NCBI GenBank assembly: GCA_903643055.1
Contig: CAHJWV010000765.1
Location: 1-5,440 of the forward strand
DNA from: Burkholderiales bacterium
GTDB lineage: Bacteria; Pseudomonadota; Gammaproteobacteria; Burkholderiales; Burkholderiaceae
Length of the DNA stretch: 5,440 nt
Direction: 5' to 3'
In this document: positions 1-5,440 of the stretch, piece by piece
Layout: each line of letters opens with the position of its first letter
Numbering within the stretch: the stretch's first letter is position 1
Notes under the pieces: generated by a model
Databases searched by the model: none
What the model was told of the DNA's origin: nothing
The model's input: the letters and a program-made list of their open reading frames with translations, nothing else
Program-made: the position numbers and the translations under genes

Positions 1-427
1 CGTCCCCCGCCGAGCCGATCAACTCCTGAAACACCTTGGGATGGACGTTGAGGAACAGCCATTGTGATGTTGGTGTGTCGGCCGTGAAATTCGACAGGTG
101 GACGATGCGGCTGAGTCGATCGCACCAGCCGAGGTCGCGATCGGTTTGACAGGCACCGAAGACCACTGGCGGTGGCACGGGCTGGTTATTGGCGTCGCGC
201 GCGCGCAGCAGCGCTTCATGGCCGACGACGCGCATGTGAGACAGGCTGTAGATCGGCTGGAAATGGCTGCCCATGCGCCAATCGGCGAAGCGCCCAACCC
301 GTTGGCCAGGCGGGCCTTCCAGCTCACCGAGCAGCTTGGCCAGCCGACGGTTGAGAGGCCGGGCTGGTTCGACGGATGAGGCATCACCAGGGATGGACGG
401 GAGCTGCGGATCAATCTGGGCGAGCAT
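1..427 (-). CDS. EAL-domain protein, predicted c-di-GMP phosphodiesterase (N-terminal part, runs off left edge)
   Basis: Reading leftwards from the ATG at 427-425 gives 142 uninterrupted codons with no stop before the window edge, so the C-terminal part is missing. Residues 1-50 are a non-descript leader. From about residue 53 the sequence matches the start of an EAL domain: HFQPIYSL (55-62), then GHEALLRARD (69-78) with the signature E71-A72-L73, a WCDR segment around D103, and LFLNVHP with N127. In known EAL enzymes the motif Glu and this Asn coordinate the catalytic metal, so the visible half looks active. The family hydrolyses cyclic di-GMP to pGpG in the cytoplasm and affects motility and biofilm choice. 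The remaining catalytic residues (for example the DDFG region) lie outside the window, so activity cannot be judged. An in-frame TGA lies eight codons upstream, making this ATG the first possible start, but no good Shine-Dalgarno is seen. It is divergent from the Spy-like gene. Confidence 0.85.
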   Translation of the reverse strand, partial: MLAQIDPQLPSIPGDASSVEPARPLNRRLAKLLGELEGPPGQRVGRFADWRMGSHFQPIYSLSHMRVVGHEALLRARDANNQPVPPPVVFGACQTDRDLGWCDRLSRIVHLSNFTADTPTSQWLFLNVHPKVFQELIGSAGD

Positions 428-447
428 GCTGCGATATCGGATCGGCC

Positions 448-462
448 TTCACAGATCTTTAC
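448..462 (-). promoter_or_regulatory. CpxR-box-like direct repeat (GTAAA-N5-GTGAA)
   Basis: On the minus strand the sequence reads GTAAA, five bases (GATCT), GTGAA. The known CpxR consensus of enterobacteria is GTAAA-N5-GTAAA, so nine of ten specified bases match with the exact spacing. The repeat lies in the divergent control region, 80 nt before the Spy-like start and 20 nt before the EAL start. OmpR-family regulators bind such tandem half-sites as dimers, and one is encoded just downstream. Inference: the regulator autoregulates its own cluster from here and may repress or modulate the EAL gene. Short motifs also arise by chance, and the recognition sequence in this organism is unknown. 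Confidence 0.4.
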
Positions 463-506
463 CCCTCAGCCATCGCCAATACACGGCATCCCGTGACGAT
501 GCGGAC

Positions 507-524
507 ATGAGCGATGGTGCTCAT
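507..524. repeat. Perfect 6-bp inverted repeat in the leader of the Spy-like gene
   Basis: ATGAGC and GCTCAT flank a 6-nt spacer, and the Shine-Dalgarno AAGGA at 531-535 begins only 6 nt after the second arm. It could be an operator or an mRNA hairpin beside the ribosome binding site. The stem is short and its function is not shown. Confidence 0.35.
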
Positions 525-542
525 CAGTGAAAGGATTTCGAG

Positions 543-1100
543 ATGGACACAACGAAAAACAAACCTATCACCTCGCCAACTGCCCTTATTTCCCGCGGCA
601 TCAAAAGCGTGATGCTGGGAACCTTGTTGGCTGTTGCGGGAACCGTGGCGATCTCGGCCTGGGCGCAACCGTCCCACGGCGAGGCTGGCGGTTTTGGCGG
701 CCCAGGCCTGTTTGCCGGTTCGCCCGAGCATGCCCTGCGCGGCATCGACCGTCTGTTGGATGCCGTGAAGGCAAACGATGTGCAACGCGCGCAGATCAAA
801 GAGATCGCCACAGCCGCCGCCGTCGACTTTAAAGCTCAGCACGAAGCCGGCAACAGCCTGCGCGACCAAGGCCTGCAGCTTTTCTCGGCAACCGTGGTCG
901 ATGCCCGCGCAGTGGAAACGCTGCGCCAACAGGTGCTGGCTCAACATGACCAGGCCAGCAAGCGCATCAGCCAGGCCTTGATCGAGATCAGCACGGTGCT
1001 CACGCCCGAGCAGCGCGTGACGCTCGTCGATCGCCTGAAACAACGCACAGATAAAGGTCGGCCGCGTGGCCCGCGTGCTGCGTCGCAACCTTTGAGCTGA
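543..1100 (+). CDS. Spy/CpxP-family periplasmic protein (LTxxQ motif), predicted envelope chaperone or stress sensor
   Basis: This 185-residue protein has a Sec-type signal: a long basic n-region with R18 and K21, a hydrophobic stretch at about 23-39, and a likely cleavage after A41 (AWA|Q). The mature part is mostly predicted helical and Gln/Ala-rich. It ends with LTPEQR at 153-158, the second LTxxQ-type motif of the Spy/CpxP family; the first motif appears degenerate as NDVQRAQI (78-85). Family members are small helical periplasmic proteins that bind misfolded proteins or damp a sensor kinase; some relatives (ZraP, CnrX) bind metals. The tail is basic and Pro/Arg-rich (172-185). The start is supported by AAGGA at 531-535, 7 nt before the ATG. 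A response regulator and a histidine kinase follow on the same strand, as in stress circuits where this protein is target and feedback partner. The assignment to family is good; whether it is chaperone, metal binder or inhibitor is not decided. Confidence 0.82.
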   Translation: MDTTKNKPITSPTALISRGIKSVMLGTLLAVAGTVAISAWAQPSHGEAGGFGGPGLFAGSPEHALRGIDRLLDAVKANDVQRAQIKEIATAAAVDFKAQHEAGNSLRDQGLQLFSATVVDARAVETLRQQVLAQHDQASKRISQALIEISTVLTPEQRVTLVDRLKQRTDKGRPRGPRAASQPLS

Positions 1101-1145
1101 TGCGCGAATGGCAACGCTGTGTTCTGATTCGTCCCCGACCTTGCG

Positions 1146-1163
1146 GCGCCCGCTGCGGGGCGC
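1146..1163 (+). other. GC-rich hairpin between the Spy-like gene and the response regulator
   Basis: GCGCCC and GGGCGC pair perfectly around a 6-nt loop in the 82-nt gap. The bases that follow are TTCCTC rather than a run of T, so it does not fit a classical intrinsic terminator. It may be an attenuator or a 3' stabilising stem that lets the Spy-like mRNA outlast the regulator mRNA. If the regulator starts at 1108 instead of 1183, this would be coding sequence. Confidence 0.35.
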
Positions 1164-1182
1164 TTCCTCGACCTCCGTTGCC

Positions 1183-1896
1183 ATGACCGCTCGCTTGCTG
1201 CTGATCGATGACGATGCCCGCCTCGCCGGAATGGTTGGCGACTACCTTCGAGGGGCCGGCTACGAGATTGAGATCGCTGGCTCGCTGGCTGAAGGGCGCA
1301 CGCGGCTTGCAACCGATAATTTCGACGCACTGATCCTGGACCTGATGCTGCCCGATGGCGATGGGCTCGACCTGTGCCGCGAGCTGCGTTCCCAGCCGCG
1401 TACGCGGCAGCTGCCGCTGCTGATGTTGACGGCACGTGGCGAACCGATGGATCGCATCGTCGGCCTCGAACTCGGTGCCGACGATTACCTGCCCAAGCCC
1501 TTCGAGCCACGCGAGTTGCTGGCGCGGGTGAAGGCGCTGCTGCGCCGCGCCGCGCCGGTCAGCGCTCCCGATGAAGTGCTTCGGTTCGGCCGGTTGGAGA
1601 TTGATCTGGGTGCACGCCTGGCGCGCCTCGGAGGTCAGCCCTGCGATCTGACCAGCCATCAGTTCGACCTGCTGGTGGTGCTGGCGCAAAGCCCGGGCCG
1701 GGTGCTGTCACGCGACCAGATCATGGACCTGCTGAAAGGTCATCCGCTCGAAGCCTTTGACCGCTCGATCGATGTTCACATCTCTCGCATCCGCGCCGTC
1801 ATCGAAGACGACCCGAAGGTGCCAAGACGGGTGTTGACGGTGCGTGGCGCCGGTTATGTCTTTGCCAAGAAGCAGGACGCAGACAGTGCGGAGTGA
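1183..1896 (+). CDS. OmpR/CpxR-family response regulator, DNA-binding
   Basis: From the ATG at 1183 the protein is 237 residues, usual for the OmpR family. The receiver domain (about 4-120) has the acidic pocket D9-D10, phospho-acceptor D53 in LDLMLPDGDG, T83 in MLTARG and K105 in LPKPFEPREL. A winged-helix DNA-binding domain follows (about 135-232), with LTSHQFDLLVVL, the recognition-helix region RSIDVHISRIR and the closing hairpin TVRGAGYVF. When phosphorylated it should dimerise and bind tandem DNA half-sites; its partner is the downstream kinase. The receiver resembles CpxR and OmpR about equally; the Spy-like neighbour favours a CpxR-like role. An in-frame ATG at 1108 would add 25 residues, but that leader is Ser/Arg-rich, unlike the family, and crosses a GC-rich hairpin, so 1183 is preferred even though no clear Shine-Dalgarno precedes it. 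Confidence 0.93.
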   Translation: MTARLLLIDDDARLAGMVGDYLRGAGYEIEIAGSLAEGRTRLATDNFDALILDLMLPDGDGLDLCRELRSQPRTRQLPLLMLTARGEPMDRIVGLELGADDYLPKPFEPRELLARVKALLRRAAPVSAPDEVLRFGRLEIDLGARLARLGGQPCDLTSHQFDLLVVLAQSPGRVLSRDQIMDLLKGHPLEAFDRSIDVHISRIRAVIEDDPKVPRRVLTVRGAGYVFAKKQDADSAE

Positions 1897-1906
1897 GCGG
1901 GCGGGG

Positions 1907-1944
1907 ATCGCCGCTCTGGCGGTTCGAGGCTTGTCCTCGGTTTT
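1907..1944 (+). terminator. Two small hairpins, the second terminator-like, between regulator and kinase
   Basis: The 93-nt gap holds two stems. The first pairs ATCGCC (1907-1912) with GGCGGT (1918-1923), with one G-T pair. The second pairs CGAGG (1925-1929) with CCTCG (1935-1939) perfectly around a 5-nt loop and is followed by GTTTT (1940-1944). A 5-bp stem and four T are weak for an intrinsic terminator, so partial termination that lowers kinase expression relative to the regulator is more likely than a full stop. No convincing promoter is visible between here and the kinase. Confidence 0.3.
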
Positions 1945-1989
1945 GCATGCGCTTTTCCAGAACCTTGTTTTCGCTAACGCGGTGATGTC

Positions 1990-3372
1990 ATGCACACACT
2001 GACGCTGCGCATCTACCTGACGGTGGTGGCGGTGCTGCTGCTGTTCGCCGGAACATCCGGCTGGCTGTTCCAGCGTCACATGGAACAAGAGCGCAAGCGT
2101 GCCGACTCGGTGCTGTCAGATCGCATGGCCGCCTGGGGTGATCTGCTGCAGCGCTCGCTGCCGCTGCCCGCCGCACCCGTCGCCGAGCAGGCGGCGGCAT
2201 TGAAAGAGTGGTCGGCGCGCCTGCGCTTCCCGATGGCGTTGGATGACCAACACGGCGTTCGCATCGCCACCTCTGAATCCTTTCAGCGGCGTTCGGAAGA
2301 AACCGGTTCGTCGGGGCTGTCGGTGCCTCTGGACGATGGCCGTACGCTGTGGATCATGCGGCCGCCCGGCCCGCCGCGCCCTGACTTCATCGAACGATCA
2401 AACAATGATTCGAATCGGCAGGACCATCGAGATCGCGATCATTCCCACGAGGAGCGACGTTCACGTGATGACCGCCTGACGCACGATGACTTCAAGCAGC
2501 CGTTCCTGCTGCAAAAGGGGGTCAGCCTGATCGTCGTGCTGGTGCTGTTGTTTGTGGCGGTGGCTGCCGGTGCCTGGCCTGCCGTTCGCCATCTGACACG
2601 GCGCTTGAAAGCGCTGAAGAATGGCGTTGAACAGTTCGGTGCCGGTCAACTCAATCACCGCGTCGAGGTGTCCGGGCGCGACGAAGTGGCAGCCGTCGCT
2701 GTCAGCTTTAACCTTGCCGCGGAGCGCATCGAGGCGCTGGTGCGTTCGCACCAGTCATTGCTGGCCAACGCCAGCCATGAACTGCGTTCGCCGCTGGCTC
2801 GCATGAAGATGGCGGTGTCAATGCTGGATGGCGCCACGCCCGAGCGGCAGTCGAGCCTGATGACGGAGATCGATACCAACGTGGCTGAGCTCGACGCCTT
2901 GGTGGAAGAGGTGTTGCTGGCCAGCCGGCTCGATGCTGTGCAACGGGTGGCGCTGCACGATCCTGTCGATCTGCTGGCGCTGGCTGCTGAAGAAGGTGCG
3001 CGCGTCGATGCCGCGGTCAGCGGTGATTCAGTCACGGTGCATGGCGACGAGCGGCTGTTGCGCCGCGCCTTGCGCAACTTGCTTGAGAACGCTCGCCGCT
3101 ACGGTGGCGGCAGTGTGCAGGCCAGCGTGCATCTTTCCGGCACGCACGCGGTCGTGCAGATTTGCGATCGTGGTTCGGGTGTGCCGGCAGAGTTGCGCGA
3201 GCGCATCTTCGAGCCGTTTTATCGCCTGCCCGGCCATGCCGAGCAGGCTGGCGGCGTGGGCCTGGGCCTGAGCCTGGTCAAGCAGATCGTTGAGCGGCAT
3301 GGCGGACAGGTCAGCTGCATGCCGCGTGACGGCGGCGGTAGCTGCTTTGAGATGAACTTGCCGGTGGCTTGA
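1990..3372 (+). CDS. Membrane sensor histidine kinase (HAMP-HisKA-HATPase), CpxA/EnvZ-like
   Basis: The 460-residue protein has a membrane helix at about 8-26, a periplasmic region of about 145 residues, a second helix at about 178-197, and a HAMP linker to about 250. The dimerisation/phosphotransfer helix carries H263 in NASHELRSPLARM. The ATPase domain shows the N box (N363, N367), the G1 box DRGSGVP (393-399), the F box IFEPFYR (406-412) and the G2 box GVGLGLSLV, so all catalytic motifs are present. It should autophosphorylate on H263 and pass the phosphate to D53 of the upstream regulator. The periplasmic part has a proline patch (RPPGPPRPDF, about 125-134), then an odd His/Asp/Arg-rich segment (137-167) just before helix two. 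The chosen ATG has a GGTGA Shine-Dalgarno-like stretch 4 nt upstream; the ATG at 1985 is out of frame. The Spy-like gene and regulator precede it, so an envelope signal is likely; the ligand is unknown. Confidence 0.93.
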   Translation: MHTLTLRIYLTVVAVLLLFAGTSGWLFQRHMEQERKRADSVLSDRMAAWGDLLQRSLPLPAAPVAEQAAALKEWSARLRFPMALDDQHGVRIATSESFQRRSEETGSSGLSVPLDDGRTLWIMRPPGPPRPDFIERSNNDSNRQDHRDRDHSHEERRSRDDRLTHDDFKQPFLLQKGVSLIVVLVLLFVAVAAGAWPAVRHLTRRLKALKNGVEQFGAGQLNHRVEVSGRDEVAAVAVSFNLAAERIEALVRSHQSLLANASHELRSPLARMKMAVSMLDGATPERQSSLMTEIDTNVAELDALVEEVLLASRLDAVQRVALHDPVDLLALAAEEGARVDAAVSGDSVTVHGDERLLRRALRNLLENARRYGGGSVQASVHLSGTHAVVQICDRGSGVPAELRERIFEPFYRLPGHAEQAGGVGLGLSLVKQIVERHGGQVSCMPRDGGGSCFEMNLPVA

Positions 3373-3423
3373 ACAGGCCGTCCGGGGCCGTTCATCAAGC
3401 CGATGGATCGCACAAGAAGGGCG

Positions 3424-4818
3424 TCAGCGCCTTGGCGAGGCGCGGAGCATCCAGGCCAGGAAAGCGCACATGCCGATGCCCGATAAAGACAGCCCGGCCG
3501 TGGCGGCGAACCAGAAGCCTTGCGCGCCCTGCAATGACACGGGTGTCAGCCCGGTGGTGTTGAACGCGACCGAGAACCCGCCGCCCAGGCCTACCCCCCA
3601 AATGGCCACCGCGTAGATCACCAGCGGCGCGGTGGTTACACGGTAGGCACGCAGGATGAATGAGCCGATCGTCTGCGCTGCATCGGCCGTGTGAAACACC
3701 GCGACCCAGGCCAGCAAGGGCAGGGCTGCAGCGATGATCACCGGGTCGTGCGTGTACGCACCGAGCACCGCTTCACGGCCGAGGTAGACAGCCAGCCCGA
3801 TCACGGCCGAGATCAGCACACCGAGCTGCAGCCCATGCCAGCCGAAGCGTCGGGCGTCGCCGGGCATGGCGGCACCCACGCTTTGCGCGACCAGCGTGGT
3901 GGTGGCATTGGCAATCGCCAGCGGCATCATGAACATCAATGCGATCAGGTTGGCGGCCAGTTGATGGCCGGCCACTGCGGTGGCGCCGATGCGCGAGATG
4001 AAGATCGCCATGAAGGTGAAACCGGTGGCTTCGATCAGGATCGACAGCCCCATCGGTACACCGAGCTTCAGCAAGGCGCGCTGGCTCTGTGGGTGCGGGC
4101 GGCCGAGGCCCGCGCGATGCAGGCCGAACGAGTCGTAAAACGGATCGCGACGCAGCGCCGCCCAGGCCAGCAGCAGCTGCGCCCACATCACGACAGCGGT
4201 CGCGATGCCGCAGCCGGTGGCGCCGAGCGCGGGCCAGGCCAGCACATGGCCGCCTGGCAAGGGAAGGGTGGCGCCATAGATCAGCATGGCATTCAGCGGC
4301 AGCTTGGCCACGAGGCCGCCAAGCTGAATCGCCATCACCACTTTGGGCCGTGAGATGGCCGTGTTGAAGCCACGAAACGCCGTGAACAACAAGGCCGGCG
4401 GCAGCGCAAAGGCCAGGCCGCTCAAATAGGCGCGAACCTTCACCTCCATCTCGGGTTGCGCATGCGCCAGCGCAAGGAATGGTCCGGGAAACAGCAGCAG
4501 CAAGCAGCCGAATGCCGAAAGCCCGAGCGCCAACCACAGCGCCTGGCGAAACTGCTCGCCGGCGTCTTGCAATTGACGGGCGCCGAAAAGCTGGCCCGTG
4601 ATCGGGCTGATCGCCAGCACCACGCCCATCAGACCGACGAACACGGTGGAATAAACCGCAGCGCCCACGGCCAACGCCGCCAGATCCATGGCGCCATAAC
4701 GCGCAATCATCACGGTGTCTGCTGTGCTGAGGGCGAGTACGGCCACTTGGCCGATGAATACCGGCCAAGCCAACGCAGCGATGCGGCGGCCGCTATCGAG
4801 CAAACCGTGACGATTCAT
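3424..4818 (-). CDS. MATE-family multidrug/cation antiporter, NorM-like
   Basis: The 464-residue, very hydrophobic protein has the usual MATE length and a pattern consistent with twelve membrane helices in two similar halves. Family landmarks include ADTVMIARYG in helix 1 with D34, SPITGQLFGARQ (71-82), and in the second half IGATAVAGHQLAANL followed by LVAQSVGAAMPGDARR. Three charged membrane residues sit where NorM of Vibrio cholerae has its ion-coupling set (D36, E255, D371 there): D34, E263 in SILIEATGF and D379 in HTADAAQ. This points to Na+- or H+-driven export of cationic drugs or metabolites across the inner membrane. The substrate cannot be told. The ATG at 4818 fits the family N-terminus, but its Shine-Dalgarno is poor. 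It lies 55 nt after a DUF3717-DUF1289 gene on the same strand, possibly cotranscribed, and its end converges on the kinase gene 51 nt away without an obvious terminator. Confidence 0.95.
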   Translation of the reverse strand: MNRHGLLDSGRRIAALAWPVFIGQVAVLALSTADTVMIARYGAMDLAALAVGAAVYSTVFVGLMGVVLAISPITGQLFGARQLQDAGEQFRQALWLALGLSAFGCLLLLFPGPFLALAHAQPEMEVKVRAYLSGLAFALPPALLFTAFRGFNTAISRPKVVMAIQLGGLVAKLPLNAMLIYGATLPLPGGHVLAWPALGATGCGIATAVVMWAQLLLAWAALRRDPFYDSFGLHRAGLGRPHPQSQRALLKLGVPMGLSILIEATGFTFMAIFISRIGATAVAGHQLAANLIALMFMMPLAIANATTTLVAQSVGAAMPGDARRFGWHGLQLGVLISAVIGLAVYLGREAVLGAYTHDPVIIAAALPLLAWVAVFHTADAAQTIGSFILRAYRVTTAPLVIYAVAIWGVGLGGGFSVAFNTTGLTPVSLQGAQGFWFAATAGLSLSGIGMCAFLAWMLRASPRR

Positions 4819-4833
4819 GGGCAGGCTTTCGCT

Positions 4834-4848
4834 CTCACTCTTAGTGAG
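4834..4848. repeat. Perfect inverted repeat upstream of the MATE gene
   Basis: CTCACT and AGTGAG flank a 3-nt centre, 15 nt upstream of the MATE start codon. As DNA it could be a dyad operator; as RNA it would be a tight 6-bp hairpin next to the ribosome binding region. A regulator for it is not identified. Confidence 0.3.
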
Positions 4849-4873
4849 GTTGCGATGCAGCTACGCGATGGCG

Positions 4874-5329
4874 TCAAGCGCTGCGTTCGCCGGGGGGCTT
4901 TGAAGACTTGTCTTCCAGGGCTCGCTCGGCATAGCGGTTGAAGCGCCACGCGGTGCCTTCCATCGTGATGCGCCGCCACGTAGCGCGCTTCTCGCCCGGT
5001 GTCATTACCGGCCAGTGCTGAACTTCATCGAAACTGCGGCCGCAACCCTTGCAGGTGTCGTCGCCCTGACTCGTAGAGCAAATGGCGATGCAGGGCGCGT
5101 CGGGCGTGGTCTCGTACCAGGCCAACCACGCTTCGTGCGCATCTCGGGGCATCGAGCCCTCATCGCATGTGGTTTCGTGGAAATAAACGAGCAGCGCGTA
5201 GACCTCGGCCAGCGCACGCACCTCAGCGCAAGCGCTGATCCCATCGGGCGACGGCGACCGCTCGCGCCACCAGTTGATGGCAGCTTCGATGTCGGTGATG
5301 TGGAGGCCGGCCATAACGTGCGAATTCAC
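4874..5329 (-). CDS. DUF3717-DUF1289 protein (small cytoplasmic protein with four-cysteine motif)
   Basis: From the GTG at 5329 the protein is 151 residues. Residues about 9-30 (LHITDIEAAINWWRERSPSPDG) and the following EVRALAEVYALLVYF match the DUF3717 family. Residues 80-122 match DUF1289: CIAICS, then CKGCGRSFDEV, a conserved Trp and TPGEKRATWRRI. The cysteines C80, C84, C93 and C96 (CxxxC-N8-CxxC) look like a metal site, probably zinc or iron, but neither family has a settled function. There is no signal peptide or membrane helix. Two starts are possible. The GTG at 5329 overlaps the upstream stop as GTGA, which suggests translational coupling; the ATG at 5314 (146 residues) starts closer to the domain and has AGGAG 14 nt upstream. 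The pair of domains supports Burkholderiales. It lies between an unidentified gene and the MATE transporter, all on one strand. Confidence 0.85.
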   Translation of the reverse strand: MNSHVMAGLHITDIEAAINWWRERSPSPDGISACAEVRALAEVYALLVYFHETTCDEGSMPRDAHEAWLAWYETTPDAPCIAICSTSQGDDTCKGCGRSFDEVQHWPVMTPGEKRATWRRITMEGTAWRFNRYAERALEDKSSKPPGERSA

Positions 5330-5440
5330 TCCTGCGAGGCCAAGACCAAGAGCGCCAGCGCCGTTTCGACTGTTTCTCGGTTGGCAGTCAGCTGAATCGG
5401 TGCGCCATCCAAAGCAGCAGCGCCTTCGGTCTTCAATCGC
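5326..5440 (-). CDS. C-terminal end of an unidentified gene (runs off right edge)
   Basis: One minus-strand frame is open from the window edge to a TGA at 5328-5326. It gives 37 residues of normal composition, ending IQLTANRETVETALALLVLASQE, with a helical-looking tail. The stop overlaps the GTG of the next gene by 4 nt, and AGGAG is embedded in its last codons, the usual layout of coupled genes. I do not recognise the family. The frame of the next gene is also open here, but its translation (Cys- and Arg-rich, CCFGW) looks like non-coding shadow. The call rests on composition, stop placement and overlap only. Confidence 0.5.
   Translation of the reverse strand, partial: RLKTEGAAALDGAPIQLTANRETVETALALLVLASQE

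Noticed and set aside
195..206. Alternating CG run near the left edge
   Set aside because: It encodes an Ala/Arg run within the EAL gene and is short; this is expected at this GC content.
19..414. 131-codon minus-strand frame at the left edge
   Set aside because: It is Ser/Cys-rich and shifted relative to the frame that gives the EAL domain motifs, so it is a shadow of that gene.
459..1184. 241-codon minus-strand open frame antisense to the Spy-like gene
   Set aside because: The plus frame has a signal peptide, an LTxxQ motif and a Shine-Dalgarno. The antisense translation has no family features and is a product of high GC.
1000..1689. 229-codon minus-strand open frame antisense to the response regulator
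   Set aside because: It overlaps the strongly supported receiver and winged-helix domains on the other strand and shows no domain of its own.
2431..2440. 10-bp palindrome GATCGCGATC inside the kinase gene
   Set aside because: It lies in the Asp/Arg-coding stretch, where GAT and CGC codons produce such palindromes. No second copy or context suggests a site.
3373..3423. Possible bidirectional terminator between the convergent kinase and MATE genes
   Set aside because: Only 4-bp GC stems are present and no T-run follows on either strand, so no terminator is called. Termination here may be Rho-dependent or lie further on.
3773..4768. 331-codon open frame on the minus strand inside the MATE gene
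   Set aside because: It lies in another frame of the transporter gene, and its translation is Arg/His-rich with no recognisable domain. The overlapping frame encodes a clear membrane protein.
4872..4877. TTGACG on the minus strand as a -35 box for the MATE gene
   Set aside because: No acceptable -10 hexamer lies 16-18 nt downstream, and the hexamer includes the stop codon of the upstream gene.

Overview
The window looks like chromosome from a high-GC betaproteobacterium, most likely of the order Burkholderiales. The grounds are the GC-rich, GC3-biased codon use in all the genes and a DUF3717-DUF1289 protein, an architecture I associate with that order. No rRNA, tRNA, CRISPR array, insertion sequence or phage gene is visible. 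Genus cannot be told from the sequence.

Left edge (1-427, minus strand): the N-terminal 142 codons of an EAL-domain protein, a predicted cyclic-di-GMP phosphodiesterase, running off the left end. It has no in-window stop, so an ORF finder that needs both ends misses it. A 115-nt divergent intergenic region (428-542) separates it from a plus-strand cluster. That region carries a CpxR-box-like direct repeat on the minus strand (GTAAA-N5-GTGAA) and a perfect 6-bp inverted repeat next to the ribosome binding site of the next gene.

Centre (543-3372, plus strand): a three-gene envelope-stress type cluster. It encodes a Spy/CpxP-like periplasmic protein with an LTxxQ motif, an OmpR/CpxR-family response regulator, and a membrane histidine kinase with HAMP, HisKA and HATPase domains. 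The likely circuit is that the kinase senses a periplasmic signal, phosphorylates the regulator, and the regulator controls the Spy-like gene (and possibly the EAL gene) through the box at 448-462. The kinase has an unusual His/Asp/Arg-rich stretch just outside its second membrane helix, which may be a ligand- or metal-binding element. The two internal gaps (82 and 93 nt) both contain GC-rich hairpins, so the genes may be expressed at different levels.

Right part (3424-5440, minus strand, convergent with the kinase): a complete MATE-family multidrug/cation antiporter, preceded on the same strand by a small DUF3717-DUF1289 protein. That protein's possible GTG start overlaps by 4 nt the stop codon of an unidentified gene entering from the right edge. 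These three could form one transcript.

I see no clearly new biological system here. The most distinctive points are the shared control region between the c-di-GMP gene and the Spy-like two-component cluster, and the charged His-rich segment of the kinase.
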